DNA from: Cololabis saira
Taxonomy: Eukaryota; Chordata; Actinopteri; Beloniformes; Belonidae
Assembly (NCBI RefSeq): GCF_033807715.1
Contig: NC_084591.1
Span: 26,719,090 to 26,783,089 of the forward strand
Reading direction: 5' to 3'
Length of the DNA stretch: 64,000 nt
Shown in pieces: positions 44,978 through 58,000 of the stretch (its first letter is position 1; every line of letters begins with the position of its first letter). The translations under genes were made by a program, and so were the position numbers. A model generated the notes under the pieces. It was not told the DNA's origin. It did no database searches and saw only the letters and a list, made by a program, of their open reading frames with translations.

Positions 44978-47859
44978 CATATATATATGAGTAAATAAAA
45001 ATGAACACTATGGAGTTTTAGACCGAGTTTGATCTGTTTGAGGAAACTTTGTCAATATAAGGTTCATGGCAAAGTAGCCAAATAGAATTGCATTAGAACT
45101 CATTAGTGCACCAAATAAAACTACTAAAGAAAAACAGCAAACTTTCATTTGGCTTAGTAAAATACATACTTACAAACTGCAATAGTTCAAATAGTATTAC
45201 TAGATGTGACAAGCACAAAGAAGTTAAAAAAAGAAACAATGAACCATTATCCTTCACTTTTCATGGATTGTCAATGAATAGTAACACTTAAAAAGCCATA
45301 AAAAGTTTGAAATACTACAAAATACTCCATATTTGTTGCTTTATTGGTTTAATTTTTTAAGCAGGGCCTATTAAATAATAAATGTAAGAGAATAAAAAGA
45401 TCTGACTATTTGAAAGCAAAAACTCACTGATAACATTTTTCAGGCTTGAAGCTCTTCCGTAGTGTATTAAAAAACTCAGATGCAAGTAATCGTGAGTCTT
45501 AAAAAGGAACTGAAATGTGTTTAAATTTGGCAATCTCATTCATTTAAAAAAAGAAGCTAAAAGTAACTTTACAAGAGTATTTATTATTGTTTTCCCACGC
45601 CAACTGATCTCGTGAAATTAGTACAAATTTGCAAGAGGTAAGGTGTACCCCACCATTTCTCTTTTTCTCTTTCTTTTTAAGACGATAAATTCCTCGCATT
45701 AATTGGAAGGATTGTCACTGCAACTCTTCTTTTAAATAAATAGTAACTTAGCCATAATTAAAAAATGAAAGGAATCAGACTGACACTGACAGTCACAAAA
45801 AAATAAATAAAAAGGGATGGGATTCAGCCTGCTTCTCATATTAAAATGCCACACAGCAAAACATATCAGTATAGTTTCTTCAATGTATAATGTACATAAA
45901 CGTATAATTCCTGTTGTTATTACCGCTAAAGCCCGTATTGCATCAGAAAGTGTCCACAAGGCAACATTTTACATTGTGTTGCTTTTTTCTACAAAATGTA
46001 TCTGTTCGAGTTGAACCACAGCTTGCCGCGATTATCGCAATAACATGTATTTACATACCTTACTTAATAATGAAATCTTCATCAACTTTCCCTGATCCTT
46101 TATTTTATAATTTTCTTAGAAGCGCTGTTTTGTCTCATGACCACGATTTCTGAGCTTGTTATCATGTCGCACTGCCTGATGGGAACAACTGCAGTGCTGC
46201 GTTCAAGGAAATCCGACATTACGGTGCCACGGATCTATGTGGTGCTTTTATTACGCAACCTCCAAAAGATGAACTTTTTTGGTGGCACTGCATCCAGGAG
46301 TCGCCTAAGTGTGTACTTTTTGTTTGCTGTTTCAGAAAATATGAAGTTTAAACAGCTGGTTCAGTCATTTGTCATAAGATATTGTTTTTCCTTTTCCTTA
46401 TACATGCATTCCGTGATTTTACATTTCCTCTTCTCCTCTTTTTACCTTACCTTATGCCTTTCTGCCTCATTATGCAAATGAAGAGGGCTGCCCTTCTTGG
46501 TCCAGCTCCTCTACTATTGGTCAATAAATGGAAAGGAGCAGAATCGGGTCAAAATTAAGACTTTTGCGAAACCTAAAGACTAAAACTTATAATAATAATG
46601 TCCAGTCTGGACATTATCTGGACAGTCCAGATAATGTAAAAACAAGGAATACATCTATAAGGAAAAGGAAAAACAAAAATTAACGTACGGAGAAAGGAAA
46701 AACAAAATATATATATTTTTCTTCTTTTATTTTTAATTATGTCAATTTTGTTCCTCCATAGTGAAACACCGTTAATACGGTGCAAGGTTATATTCGAAAG
46801 GTCTATGAAAGTCTATGTAAATGTCAACAAAATGATTTTGCATAAAACTTCCTTGTTGTAAAATGTATTCTTTACAGCACCTTTTACAACAATTTAATCT
46901 ATGCTTTATTTAACACCCATGAAAAGCCATACGAATTTGTGCATTATTCACCAGGGAGGGGATGATGATGTTTCCCAATCATTACGTCAGTTTTGGTCAT
47001 CCATATTTCACTGCTTTTTCCAACGGCAAGTAAAAGCAACAAGATCAGCCAATAAAAATCAAACAGCCAGAGGGGTGGAACCAATTATCTTTAAACTATT
47101 CTTGCTCGCAACATATGCTCTTTTACTTTAAACTTCACTGATAACTATTGCATGTGAATGATATTAAGTTTGAGGGGTATGTATATTTTTATAAGGGTAA
47201 AAGTACAGCAACTCTATGAGGAGTCAAAACTTTGAAGGGTTTAAAGCCACTTCCTGCAGCTCACACTGCCTGTCGCTGTGCAGCCTGGATGCGTGTTTGG
47301 AGGGTTGGGTTGTACATGCAGTCTGGACTCGAGCTCGTAACACTGGCACTACTGTATGTGCAAACCAACACTGTCACCCGGAGCTCACCAGACAAGAAGG
47401 AGAAGCATAGACTAGACTAGAAGCCACGTAAAGCGAGATTCATGAGGGTGTAAAACGGGGATTATCGTTTATTATTTCCACAATAAAGGTATCAAATGAA
47501 AGCTGAGGTCAGAAGTGATATAGGTCTTACATGTAAAATCATATTAAAACTTATTATTCAAGATTTTAATACTTTAACATTTACATTACATGCCATTCTA
47601 ATTTCCCTATACATGTACTTTTAAATTGTGGTGATGTACATATTTTACTTTTACAGATAAAATAGCTTTGAATTTTGTAATAGCTAAAATAAAAAGTCAA
47701 AGCGCTCCTGAAATAGTATAGTAAACTTTATATGGACTCCATTTGGATCTCTTCAGGTTGCCTATCAGGCGGACAGGCCAGCTAATGAGGTGGTTGATGT
47801 GGCTTGCATAACATCCCTCAACACCTTGATCATCGTGTCTTTGGCTCCTATTTGTTGGC
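44723..47859. other. C19orf12 upstream region, no further gene
   Basis: About 3.1 kb upstream of C19orf12 on the minus strand. It may hold its untranslated first exon, which I cannot place. It holds an (AT)n microsatellite at 44921-44988 and short AT-rich tracts. There is no sign of CCNE1, which sits between C19orf12 and URI1 in human. Confidence 0.45.
44921..44988. repeat. (AT)n microsatellite
   Basis: A near-pure AT run with two small interruptions (ATGTAT, ATACAT), in the region upstream of C19orf12. Confidence 0.9.
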
Positions 47860-48590
47860 TTTGGTTCAGCTTTCAACACGGTTGTCTTCCTTCACACCAA
47901 ACGATCCAAGTTAGCCATTCCCGCTTCGACCCATCAGTGGATTATTGACTTCCTGCCCTTCTCTTTGCTCTCTGTACAAATGACTTCACCTCCTCTCATA
48001 TGTCTGTTCTTAAAGTTCACGGATCACACAACAGTCACTGGCCTGATCCATGAGTCTACAAATCAGAGGGAGGTCTGACAGTTGGCTACATTACATTACT
48101 TTTAGCACATGCTTTTATCCAAAAGCGAGTTACTTAATTAGACACCTTCTTGATGCCACTGTACTGCACGATATAATAATTTGGATCTAAACCTTCCCAA
48201 GATATTGGAGATGGTGGTGGATTTATGTAGGGCCACCGTATCACATCTCAATCTCACCATACTGGACACCCCTGTGGGATCTGTGAGGCCCTTCAGGTTT
48301 CTGGGCAGCACCATCACACGGGACCTGAACTGGATGTCCCACACTGACGCCTTGTAAAAAAGGCCCAACAGAGACTCGGCTTCATCTAGCAGCTGAGGAT
48401 TTTCAGTGTGCCACACTAGATGCCAACCCAGCTTTACTCAGCTGTCATTGAATCCATACTCTTCACTTCCATCAGCATCTGGTTTGGTTCAGCTGCCAAA
48501 TCTGACACAGGGAAGTTGTAATGAACAGTATGGAGTGTAGAGAAGATCACTGGTGCCTCCCTACTCTCCATTCAGAATCTATACTTTTTC
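47860..48590 (+). pseudogene. Decayed LINE reverse transcriptase fragment
   Basis: The plus strand still reads, in shifting frames, the C-terminal part of a LINE reverse transcriptase: FTDHTTVTGLI, then EMVVDLCRAT, then PFRFLGSTITRDLNWMSHTD and KKAQQRLGF, in the order expected after the FADD active site. Stops and frameshifts interrupt it. A ~90-bp stretch at 48080-48170 with ACATTACTTTTAGCACATGC is a separate dispersed fish repeat that has been inserted within it. The remnant differs in family from the intact LINE at 29815-32703. Confidence 0.75.
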
Positions 48591-49580
48591 AGGATGAGAA
48601 AAACAACTTTACCCACACCCACCCTCTCACAATTTCTCTTTAGTGTAACGTTTCTTTCCAGAAATCATTCACCCATGAACAATTAGATGCCCGAAATCTT
48701 GGCTCAGCTATAATACTATTTTATGTTGTGGCAAAAAGACAGATTCCAACAGACTTGACACAGCTTAGTGAGAATCTTTTATTCTGAATAAAAGTCAGAT
48801 TCCTTCCAACCAATAAACTATTGACGGGTAATAATTTCTGTCTTTTTGGACAAGGGAGGATGGTGAGCTAGAGGCATCTTGGTTCCCATATCATTAGCTA
48901 TGACCTTGAATATGCAGATAATCTCATGTTACCGAAGTTTCTTTTGCTTCTTAAAGTGCAACATTGGATAAAAGCTACTGGAAACAAGACTGTTAAAAAA
49001 TATACTTGTTTAGAGGGGTCGATCTTTTCTTTAAATTCATTATTCTTAGTAATGGGAAAAAGTATCGCCCTTTTCAAAGACATTATAACATGTATGATAA
49101 AAACAAATAACCTTCAATCCTCTGGTTTAAACTTCATAAACTTAATTAAAGTCATGTCATCATAACATTGGCGTAAAATTAGACAAATATAAGCTTAGAT
49201 GAACATTAACATATAACTGACTACACTATATCATTATTCATAACAAAATAAGAGAAAATACAGGAGGATTGAGTGGAAAAGCTAAGAACACCCTTACTGC
49301 TTCCATAGCAATTAAAAGGGTAAGTTGAAGCCATGTGTTGTTTATTAAATGTATTCCATCAACTGATCATAAACAATTAATATCAATCAATTTTATTTCC
49401 TAAGCAAATTATTACACTCAAGTAAATATCCAGTGAAATACCTTCAAAGCTTTATAATAACTAATTCAGTCACTATAGAGTTACTGCATACCGGCAGGGT
49501 GGACCAGTTCACTAAAAGGAATAGCTAAAGAAAAGAAAAAGGCAAACGTTTCCCAAAGTAGCGAGAGATATCTGCCAATA
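48591..49580. other. Spacer, no gene seen
   Basis: About 1 kb of AT-rich sequence between the LINE fossil and the nested MITE. No supported feature. Confidence 0.4.
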
Positions 49581-50193
49581 CAGGACTGTCTCAGAAAATT
49601 AGAATATTGTTATAAAGTCCTTTATTTTCTGTAATGCAAAAATGTCATTCTGGATTCATTACAAATCAACTGAAATATTGCAAGCCTTTTATTATTTTAA
49701 TATTGATGATCATGGCTTACAGCTTAAGAAAACTCAAATATCCTATCTCAAAAAAATTAGAATATTTTGGGAATCTTAAAGGTATTGTGACATAAAAAAC
49801 ACATTTTTCTTGATTTTGAAGAGGAGGAGCGGGGGCAATGATTGACAGGAAAGGGGGAAAAGTACGCGTTTTTCACAGGCAAAAAACACAGTCATAAAAG
49901 AAGCCAGGCATGGAGTACTGGAGTGAAGTTTTTCTTTTTACACCCTTTTAGACACATTTGAGGGATATTGGCCAAGACTTTTAATAGTGTTAAAAGCATG
50001 TTAAAAATTATGTCACAATACCTTTAATCTTAAACTGTAAACCATAATCAGCAATATTAAAATAATAAAAGGCTTGCAATATTTCAGTTGATTTGTAATG
50101 AATCCAGAATGTATGACATTTTTGTTTTTTTTAATTGCATTACAGAAAATAAAGAACTTTATCACAATGTTATAATTTTCTGTGACAGTCCTG
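49581..50193. mobile_element. Tc1/mariner-type MITE carrying a nested insertion
   Basis: The ends CAGGACTGTCTCAGAAAATT and the complement of CAGGACTGTCACAGAAAATT begin inverted arms of about 165 bp, and TA flanks both sides (49579-49580, 50194-50195). The arms match through TTATTTTCTGTAATGC, TTACAAATCAACTGAAATAT and GCAAGCCTTTTATTATTTTA. The original element was therefore about 360 bp of almost pure palindrome. A second element at 49780-50025 interrupts its centre. It ends about 390 bp before the URI1 start codon. Confidence 0.9.
49780..50025. mobile_element. Nested 246-bp element inside the Tc1-type MITE
   Basis: Ends AGGTATTGTGACATAA and TTATGTCACAATACCT are inverted repeats. The host word AATCTTAA lies on both sides (49772-49779 and 50026-50033), an 8-bp duplication consistent with hAT. 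The exact border is uncertain by one or two bases because the ends are AT-rich. The interior is non-coding. Confidence 0.8.
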
Positions 50194-50195
50194 TA

Positions 50196-50580
50196 CGTAT
50201 TTTGGTTTCTCTAACGAAGTACTTTATTTTGAAAACCCTAACCGGATGTGCCGCTGCTGCTGCTGCTGTCTTGCTGGTGGACCTTACATGGCGCAGAGAG
50301 AGTGACGGGGACTGTTTGCTAATCTTTGGATCTGGAAGCGGTGGATATATATTTCTGGAAATGGTGCAAAAATCCTGAAATGAGAGTGTGAAATGATATC
50401 AGCTTGGAAAGTGTGGATCAGCATCACTGCCCCGTTGATGAACACGTGCAGGACGGGCCCGAGGAATAGCTGCTGCTGCTGCTGCATTCATAAACACTTC
50501 TTTAGGACTCACAACAACCCCTGAGCTTTGTTTGTGGGTCACTAAGCACCACGGTTCACCGTTGTGCACGTGGGTTGACA
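50196..50580 (+). promoter_or_regulatory. URI1 upstream region
   Basis: About 385 bp between the MITE and the URI1 start codon, where the promoter and 5' untranslated region should lie. Two CTG-repeat tracts are present (about 50252-50268 and 50470-50486). No TATA box is evident. Confidence 0.5.
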
Positions 50581-53500
50581 ATGGCTCAAAAGGGTAACAT
50601 GAATATAGAGCACGGCGGGGGAGTTGGTAGACTCCGGGAGGAGCACGAAAAGGTAATGTTAATAGTCGACATGTTTGCCTTGCGAGGAAAAGCCTGTGAT
50701 GTTAAGGCTGATTTATGGTTCCGCGTTACACCAACGCAGAGCCTACGGCGTGGGGTACGCGGCGACACGCACCGTACTTGGCGCGTCGCCGCGAACCCTA
50801 CGGCGTAGGCTACGCCGTAGGCTCTGCGTCGTTTTAACGCGGACCATAAATCAGGCTTTAGTCGACGCAGTCAGCTCGTGGCCACGCGGTGGGAGTGGGT
50901 CTGCACATGTCTTTGAATTACCCATCTTTTGTGTCCCATACCGACGAGATGACAGTTATAATAATGATTGTTTTGCTCCAGGAGATTGCAGCCACTCACC
51001 TGCCCGAGTGGCTTTTTAAACATGGAGACTAATTGCTTCAAGTTCACTTTCGTTTCCCTGCTCGAGGTGCCACTGTTGTGATTTTGACTTGTGCAAACTG
51101 TTGTTGACCTTTAGACGTGACCATTCGGGTTTGTCTTTGCCCTCCAGCGAAGCAGTAAGTGTGTTAGTAATTTAAACATGTGACGCCCACCCCGACACGA
51201 GTACTCAGACCGGAAGTCTTTTCTTTAGGTTTTTTTTCAGGGTGCTTGAAATCCTTGAAAGTGCTTGAATTTCAATGTTGTGTTTTCAAGGCCTGAAAAG
51301 TGCTTTAAATTTTAGTTTTAAGTGCTTGAAATTATAACTGTGTCTTTCACAAAATTGGGATCAGACTGTATAGTTTAGTTATTACAAGGAGAAATAAAAA
51401 CAGTAAGATGAAACATAACTAGATGTTTACAGCACGATACAATGTACATAATTGTGATACAAATCGGAAAAAAATAATTTACTGTATATATATATATATT
51501 CCTGTAGATAGGTGCTTGAAGATTTTGAAAATGACCCTTAAAGTGCTTGAAAAGTGCTTGAATTAGACCTTGAAAAATGTGTAGGAACCCTGTTTTTTGC
51601 AACACCGTGAAAGAAAAGTTCAGATATTACCTTTCACTTTAAAGGAGCTTGAGGCAAGAATAAGAAATGAGACTCATTAGCGCCACGACGACCGTCGGGG
51701 TTACTGCAGCCAACAGCGAAGCCGGCACGGGAGAACGCTCATGCAGCGTCATGTGACGTCACATCCGCAGGACAGCGCGGGAAATTCCGGCCCGGAATTG
51801 CAGCACATTTTGCAGCACACAGTCTGTTCAAGGCAACGGAGAGATACACTAGAGGGCTCACTCTTTTTGGTTTGGAACACTTCGTCTGACATTACTAGAA
51901 AACTTAAAACGTATATGCATTTTTTTTTCATAAATCCTGCTTCAAGCTCCTTTAAATGTTGTGGTTGTATATGGGTTTAAGTGAACCTTTTGTATTCTTC
52001 CGTCTGTAATGTTTTGGGGTATTACTTGCTGTGAGCAGACCATGCACCTGTTAAGGTGCCATTATTCGTTGGCACCCACATAATAACATTATAGTACTTC
52101 ACTATGGTCAACTGTGAAATTATACCCCAGATCTGGTCTGTGTTGTGATCTGAAAGGGGCTTCTTGGAAATTTGTGGGTTTAAAATGTGTCAGTGTTTTC
52201 TCACAAATTTTTTTCAAGTCACAATCTAGGAGAGTTGCTTCCCTTATAAGTGAGTTTACATCAGAATTTCTTCATTTAGTTTTTGTTATATTTGAATTTA
52301 TAAAGTTAAAAGTGTAGATTGTTCTTTTTTTACCCTTTACTTTTTACTAATTTCCGCCGCCTGCATTTTATTTTCTCTCAAAGTGGCCCTAATACAAATA
52401 TATGATAGAAAAGTCCCATGAGGTGTAATAGCTTGATCCATTCCCACAGGTCATCTTAGAAGTTTTGAACTTCACCGGTGCAGTTTGGTTTATACAACAT
52501 GGGGCCCCACGAAAAAAGCAAGAAGCGACCCTGCCATTTGGATATTGTTAACTTTTGATAATCGTTTTTATGTCTTGACATTTCTGCATGTGTGACACAA
52601 GAGTTTTATCTAAGTAATACTAGCTGTCAAGCGAAAGGGCTAAGTAGAAATGATTATTACTCAGGTGGAAAAGGGAATATTATTGCAACTCACATTTCCC
52701 TACAACTTCTTTAAACTATTATATCCATGAAGAATGATTGTCTTTTGTTTTGATTCAAAGTAAAGTATTTGTCCTAACAGGTGGTGAAAGACTGTGAAAC
52801 CCGGATTCAGCACTGGTAAGCACAAAATGTCAAGAGTTTGTCATAATAAGAAATGTTTTCTTATAATAAGAAATATGTTTCTTGTTTTTTTTTTTTTTTG
52901 ACAGTACAGTGTATAATATACACAGTGCCTTGAAGTATTCACTCTGTCATTAATTATTTATGGTAACGTTACACCCTAGAATTAAAACAGGTGCACGGGA
53001 GGCTTGTATCACTTGGTGGTAAACACATCTAATATTTGAAGACTTCTTTAACCACTTGAGCGTTAACATTATGCTCACAGTAACTGTCAGTCTTGTGTTA
53101 CAGTATGAACTTCCTTCCCAGTCTTAGATCGCTGAAGGTTTTCTAAAGAATGTATTTGTGTTTCGGACCAATTTCTTTGTGGACTACAAACATCTACTGT
53201 TGTGGAAAAAATATCCAGCACCGATATACCTAAATAATAGTAAACTGATATGCATGAAGAATTACAAATTGCCTAGACTTGAGGGAATTGATTGAATTAC
53301 CTTTGCATGCAAAGGGTCAAAACATATTTCTGAGGTTTGATGCAGGAGTGACCCAGAGAGTCGCTACAGAAGTTTTACCAGAATGGAGACAAAATATTAG
53401 ACAAAATAACATGCAGTTATCAAAACAACATCTGCACAGTTGTGTAAGGCAGCTGAACCCAACTGCGACATCCACGCTACTCTGGTGAAGCTACTACTCA

Positions 53501-55017
53501 AAAATGGAAAAAGTTTAATCTGCTGCACTCATAAACGGGATGAACAAAACTAAAAAGCATTTGGAAACAATGACGTAGTCTGAGTGGTTTGCTTCTTCTG
53601 ATGTGGACCCAATAGTCAGGATATAGCTTTTGCTTTCTCGCCAAGTGTAAAACATGTCACCGGCAGATTCCAAACAGACTTTAACGTGAAACAACGTGTC
53701 TGCATTTGAAAATACTACCCTCATTTGCAAAAGAAAAAGCTATTATAAGAAGAATCTGCAACAGATGTAGTTTTCGGTATTTAAAAAAAGTCATTTTAAA
53801 ACACGTCAAGATGCTTCAAAAGGTACTTAGAGTATCTGCTTCTGTGACAGCTCTGAAACGCTGCAGGTCCTCCAGGCTTATCTCGGGCTTCTTCATTACT
53901 TCTCAGATTAATGACCCACTTTCCCGCTCTGTGAGGTTTGGTGGTTTGTACTTTCTTGACAGGTTTGTTGTGGTGTAGTTTTCATTACGTTCTGTAGTAA
54001 TAAATTAAATTTAGCTCCAGGGGATATTTGGCGTGTTTTATTATTTTATAGCCCAACTCTAATCGGTAACTTGCCAGAAGATTGTACCGAGCCTGTTTGG
54101 AGTTCTCCTCAGTCTTAGAGTCCAGGGCCTCCCACGACAGTTGTGTGTAGATACTTTGATCAAGTGACACCTAGATTACCCACTATCCTTTAACTGGGGT
54201 GATGCTATAGACCACTGCCAGGACCACTGACTTGTTGCTCAGGTTGAAGTGATTCTGATCTTCATCTCTTCCTTTTTCAATGCTCTATGTTGTCATATTT
54301 GATTTAAGTGGCACTGAGGAGTATTTTCATGTTGAACTATAAGTTTCATTTCTTGTGAAATGTTTGATTATTATTTGGAAGCATTACCCAGCTCTTGCAG
54401 TCTTTTGTCCCTACTATCAACAAAAACCACCCGTCGTAACTTTGGACTCCTGCCCCGGTCCTCTCTGGCAACAACTGCCTATTGTTTTATGGGAGTGTTC
54501 CTCAGGCCAGGTCCTCAGGACCCTCTGCCCTGCGAATTTTAAATGTTTCTTTGGTTCAACATGACTGATTCATATGAATGGATTATCTCATGAGCCTGTC
54601 TTCGGGGTTTTCACAAGTCTGTCTCAGTGATCCATTCATTTGAGCTGGATTGAAAAATGCTTTATACTACAGTGTCAGACATCAACGATGACGGTCAACA
54701 ATGACTATAAGGTGAAGCTTGCTCACAGAGATACTGTAGACATCATTGCAGATGTGATTAAGAGATCGTAAGGCAAAAAAACAACCAAAAAACAACTATA
54801 AATAAACAACTTCTCCATATGCTATAGTGATATTTTTTCACGTATCTTAAAAAATAATTACATCTACACTCATTAAGTTCCTGTACATTACCTAGGCTTA
54901 CTTGTTAAAAAGTGTTTTTTTCATCATGTCCCTCCCTCAGTCTTCATGGGTTTATGCTGGATATGGTATTATGGGAATTGGTAAATGGCTTACACTTACC
55001 CAGAGCACTACACTGAA

Positions 55018-55076
<59 letters not shown>

Positions 55077-58000
55077 TCACACATCGGTTGTCTGCGGAGC
55101 TGCCACATACAACGACGCTTGCCTGACAACTGGGAGCAACTGGGGATTCAGTGTCTTGCCCAAGGAGACTTTGGTGGACACAGGAGGAGCTAGGGCTCGA
55201 ACCACTGACCTTCAGTCATTGGCAAACGCTCTACCATTACTAACTAGGAACTTGGATTTCTGTTTTAAAACTCATACAAAACAGATACTCATAAAAACTA
55301 AAAAAACATAACAAAACATATCAGAATTATGTTTTCATTTATATCTCGTTCCACAGAAGGAAAGCTCACCAAGTTAATGACATGTCTTATTGGTCCACTG
55401 TGTGTTACTTTTATCTGTAGTATCTGTCCTAAACCTAGTTCTGTTCTGTGAGGGTGATGCATGAGAACATGAGCGTACAAGGATAAAACGGCACCAATTT
55501 TATTATTTACGACTTATTTTTTCCTTCTATTACGATTGTTGGAATATGAGTAAAAGGGTTTCTGAAATGTTTCAACAACAGTAAAACCTAAAAATAAATG
55601 TCTTAGATATGTCACTGCTGCGGGTATTTAATGATTTGATTTTAAATATGTCATTGAGAAGGTCTATATGAGTTTAAAAGGACTGTGAAACAGGAAGATG
55701 AAAGAGATTTATCCTCCAGTATTATGGGCTTTTAAATCCAGTGTGCTTTCATCTGGGAATATAAGCTTTTCTGCAAAAATGTGGTTGAAGTTTAGGAATC
55801 ATCAGGAGGTCGTGGTCTGACAAAGCTGACATGAAGTATTACTTAACACTAACAGTAAGGAGCATTTTCTTGATGGAGCAGAAACCTCAGCTTTAATACC
55901 TAAAAATATTCAGGTTCTTTTGTCTTTCATGGTAAGAAACGTTGGTTTTTTGTTGTTATTGTGCTGTTGTTAAGAATTAATCTTCAGTCTGTTGTCATCG
56001 TCCCTGTTACTAGAAAGATTGTCATCGATCTTATAATTGGACAATAATGTATCAATGCAAGAAGAGCTTTTTTTTTGTCTTCCAAACTAGGTACTAGCGA
56101 CATCTTGTGGGCACTTGAGTTATAACAGCCTTTCACTGATAAATGGACCTTTGCTCTGATTTTGCTTATTTTGACTTATAAGCAAATACTTCAGTCAAAT
56201 CAGCAGAATCGGAATTGGGACATTTATTTGACTAGCTGTCGAATCAACTTTGCAGGAAGAAGGTGGAGGGTGATTACGAAGCCCTGAATGACCGCCTTCA
56301 AACACTCCCAGATCAACTGTCCTATGACATCATGGTGAGCGCCAACCTTGTTCAGCCCATTCACACCTGAGACAAGACAAGAGCTGCATGCTGCAGCAAA
56401 CCAACAACTAAAACACAATTGACAACGCTTGTAGCTTCACAGATGCCTCCATGAGTCATTTTCAGAATGTTATTACTTTTCATCTTCTTTGCTCCACTTG
56501 TCATGTTTCTCCCACCTTCTTTATTACACCTATTTTGAGTCTATCATTCTGCTCTTTTATTCCTCACTATAACCCACCGTGTCCATGTGCAGGTGCCGTT
56601 CGGCCCTCTGGCCTTCATGCCCGGGAAGCTGGTGCACACCAACGAAGTCACCGTGTTGCTGGGAGACAACTGGTTCGGCAAGTGCTCTGCCAAGCAAGCT
56701 CAGACTATTGTGGATCACAGGATGAAGTGTGAGTGTCTCACCGAGGTCGTTTCTCAGCAGATATCACCGAGTGCTTGTTAAAGGCATCACTCAGCGCTGC
56801 TGTTCATCCAGCAGAGGGTGGTGGTGGATCATCTCCAGATAGATGCTCTGATAACTGAAGGGAAAAACTATCTTTACTCTGCTGCGATTTACGAGTTTAG
56901 GACAAATCTGTGTTTGTATCTTTGCCGTGTGAAGCATCCGAAAAATAAATGCTGTTTGCAGCAGGCTATTCTGACAAATGGGTGATGCTTTATTTCACAC
57001 GTGGTTACATTTGTTGAAAGTAAGTGGGGTGAACTGCGGAAATCATTAGCCATACTTTTCTTGTGTTTATTGGTCGCTCTTTTGGCTACACTGGTTGTTT
57101 TAAAGAAATATAAAACGATGAATGACTATCAGCACCCTGTTTACAAATCCATATACAGCAGTGTTTTTTTTTCGCCTCATCTCATATGCCTTGTGTGTAG
57201 CTTTACTTGCCTGCGTTAACCCCGCTGCTCATTCTAGGTCTGAGAATCACACATCAAGTCAAATGGGCCCAAGCAACAGTCTCTGATGTGAACATTATTA
57301 GAATGTTTAGTGAAGCAGAAATGTGCTGCCACAGCCCATCCGCAGCCCATCCGCAGCCCCCGCCCCCCCACCCCTGACCCCCCTGCCATCCCTGCTATTA
57401 CAGAGCTAAGTGCTGTAATACAAACATAGCTAGCTGAAATGTGTCAGACAGCGGCTGAGTTGTCAGGCCTTCTGTGTTTGACCTTTCCTCACTTCCAGTT
57501 GATGCATTGACTGGAGGGGCTCCCGATTGCCATGGAAACAAGGGCCCTCTGCTGCTATTAGTGAAAGGGCTTAATTGTTGTGAAGATTTAATGATCCGGA
57601 GTAGTATTCAGGGCAGAAGATATTATGAACTGTTTGTGTCATAATTTTTTTTTCATTCCCCCTCTCTTCAACTTTTTAACTCTTGAGCTGCTGCTTGTCA
57701 CGATGCTGAGTGTTTTAATAGTATTTCTGTAGTCGCCTGCTGCCTGTTTTTTGCACATTAGATTCGATCCATCTGCCTTCTGGTATGCTCATTCCTGAAA
57801 ATGCATCTGGTTGTATGTTTGTTTTTACAGACTTGAAGAAAGAATTAGATGATCTGTCCAAGACGAGGAAAAATTTCGAAGCAAGAGTCGGGCTCGCGAG
57901 GGATTTGGAAACCATGTCCTCCGTATGTTGCCTTTCTGCTAATCGTCTCGCACATAATGGGTTGTGTAAGACATAAATGCAGCAGATGTGTTGATTTTTT

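Noticed and set aside
57001..57219. 72-codon frame with a hydrophobic stretch in URI1 intron 4
   Set aside because: Looks like a small membrane protein but lies in an intron, has no homology that I recognise and no splice support.
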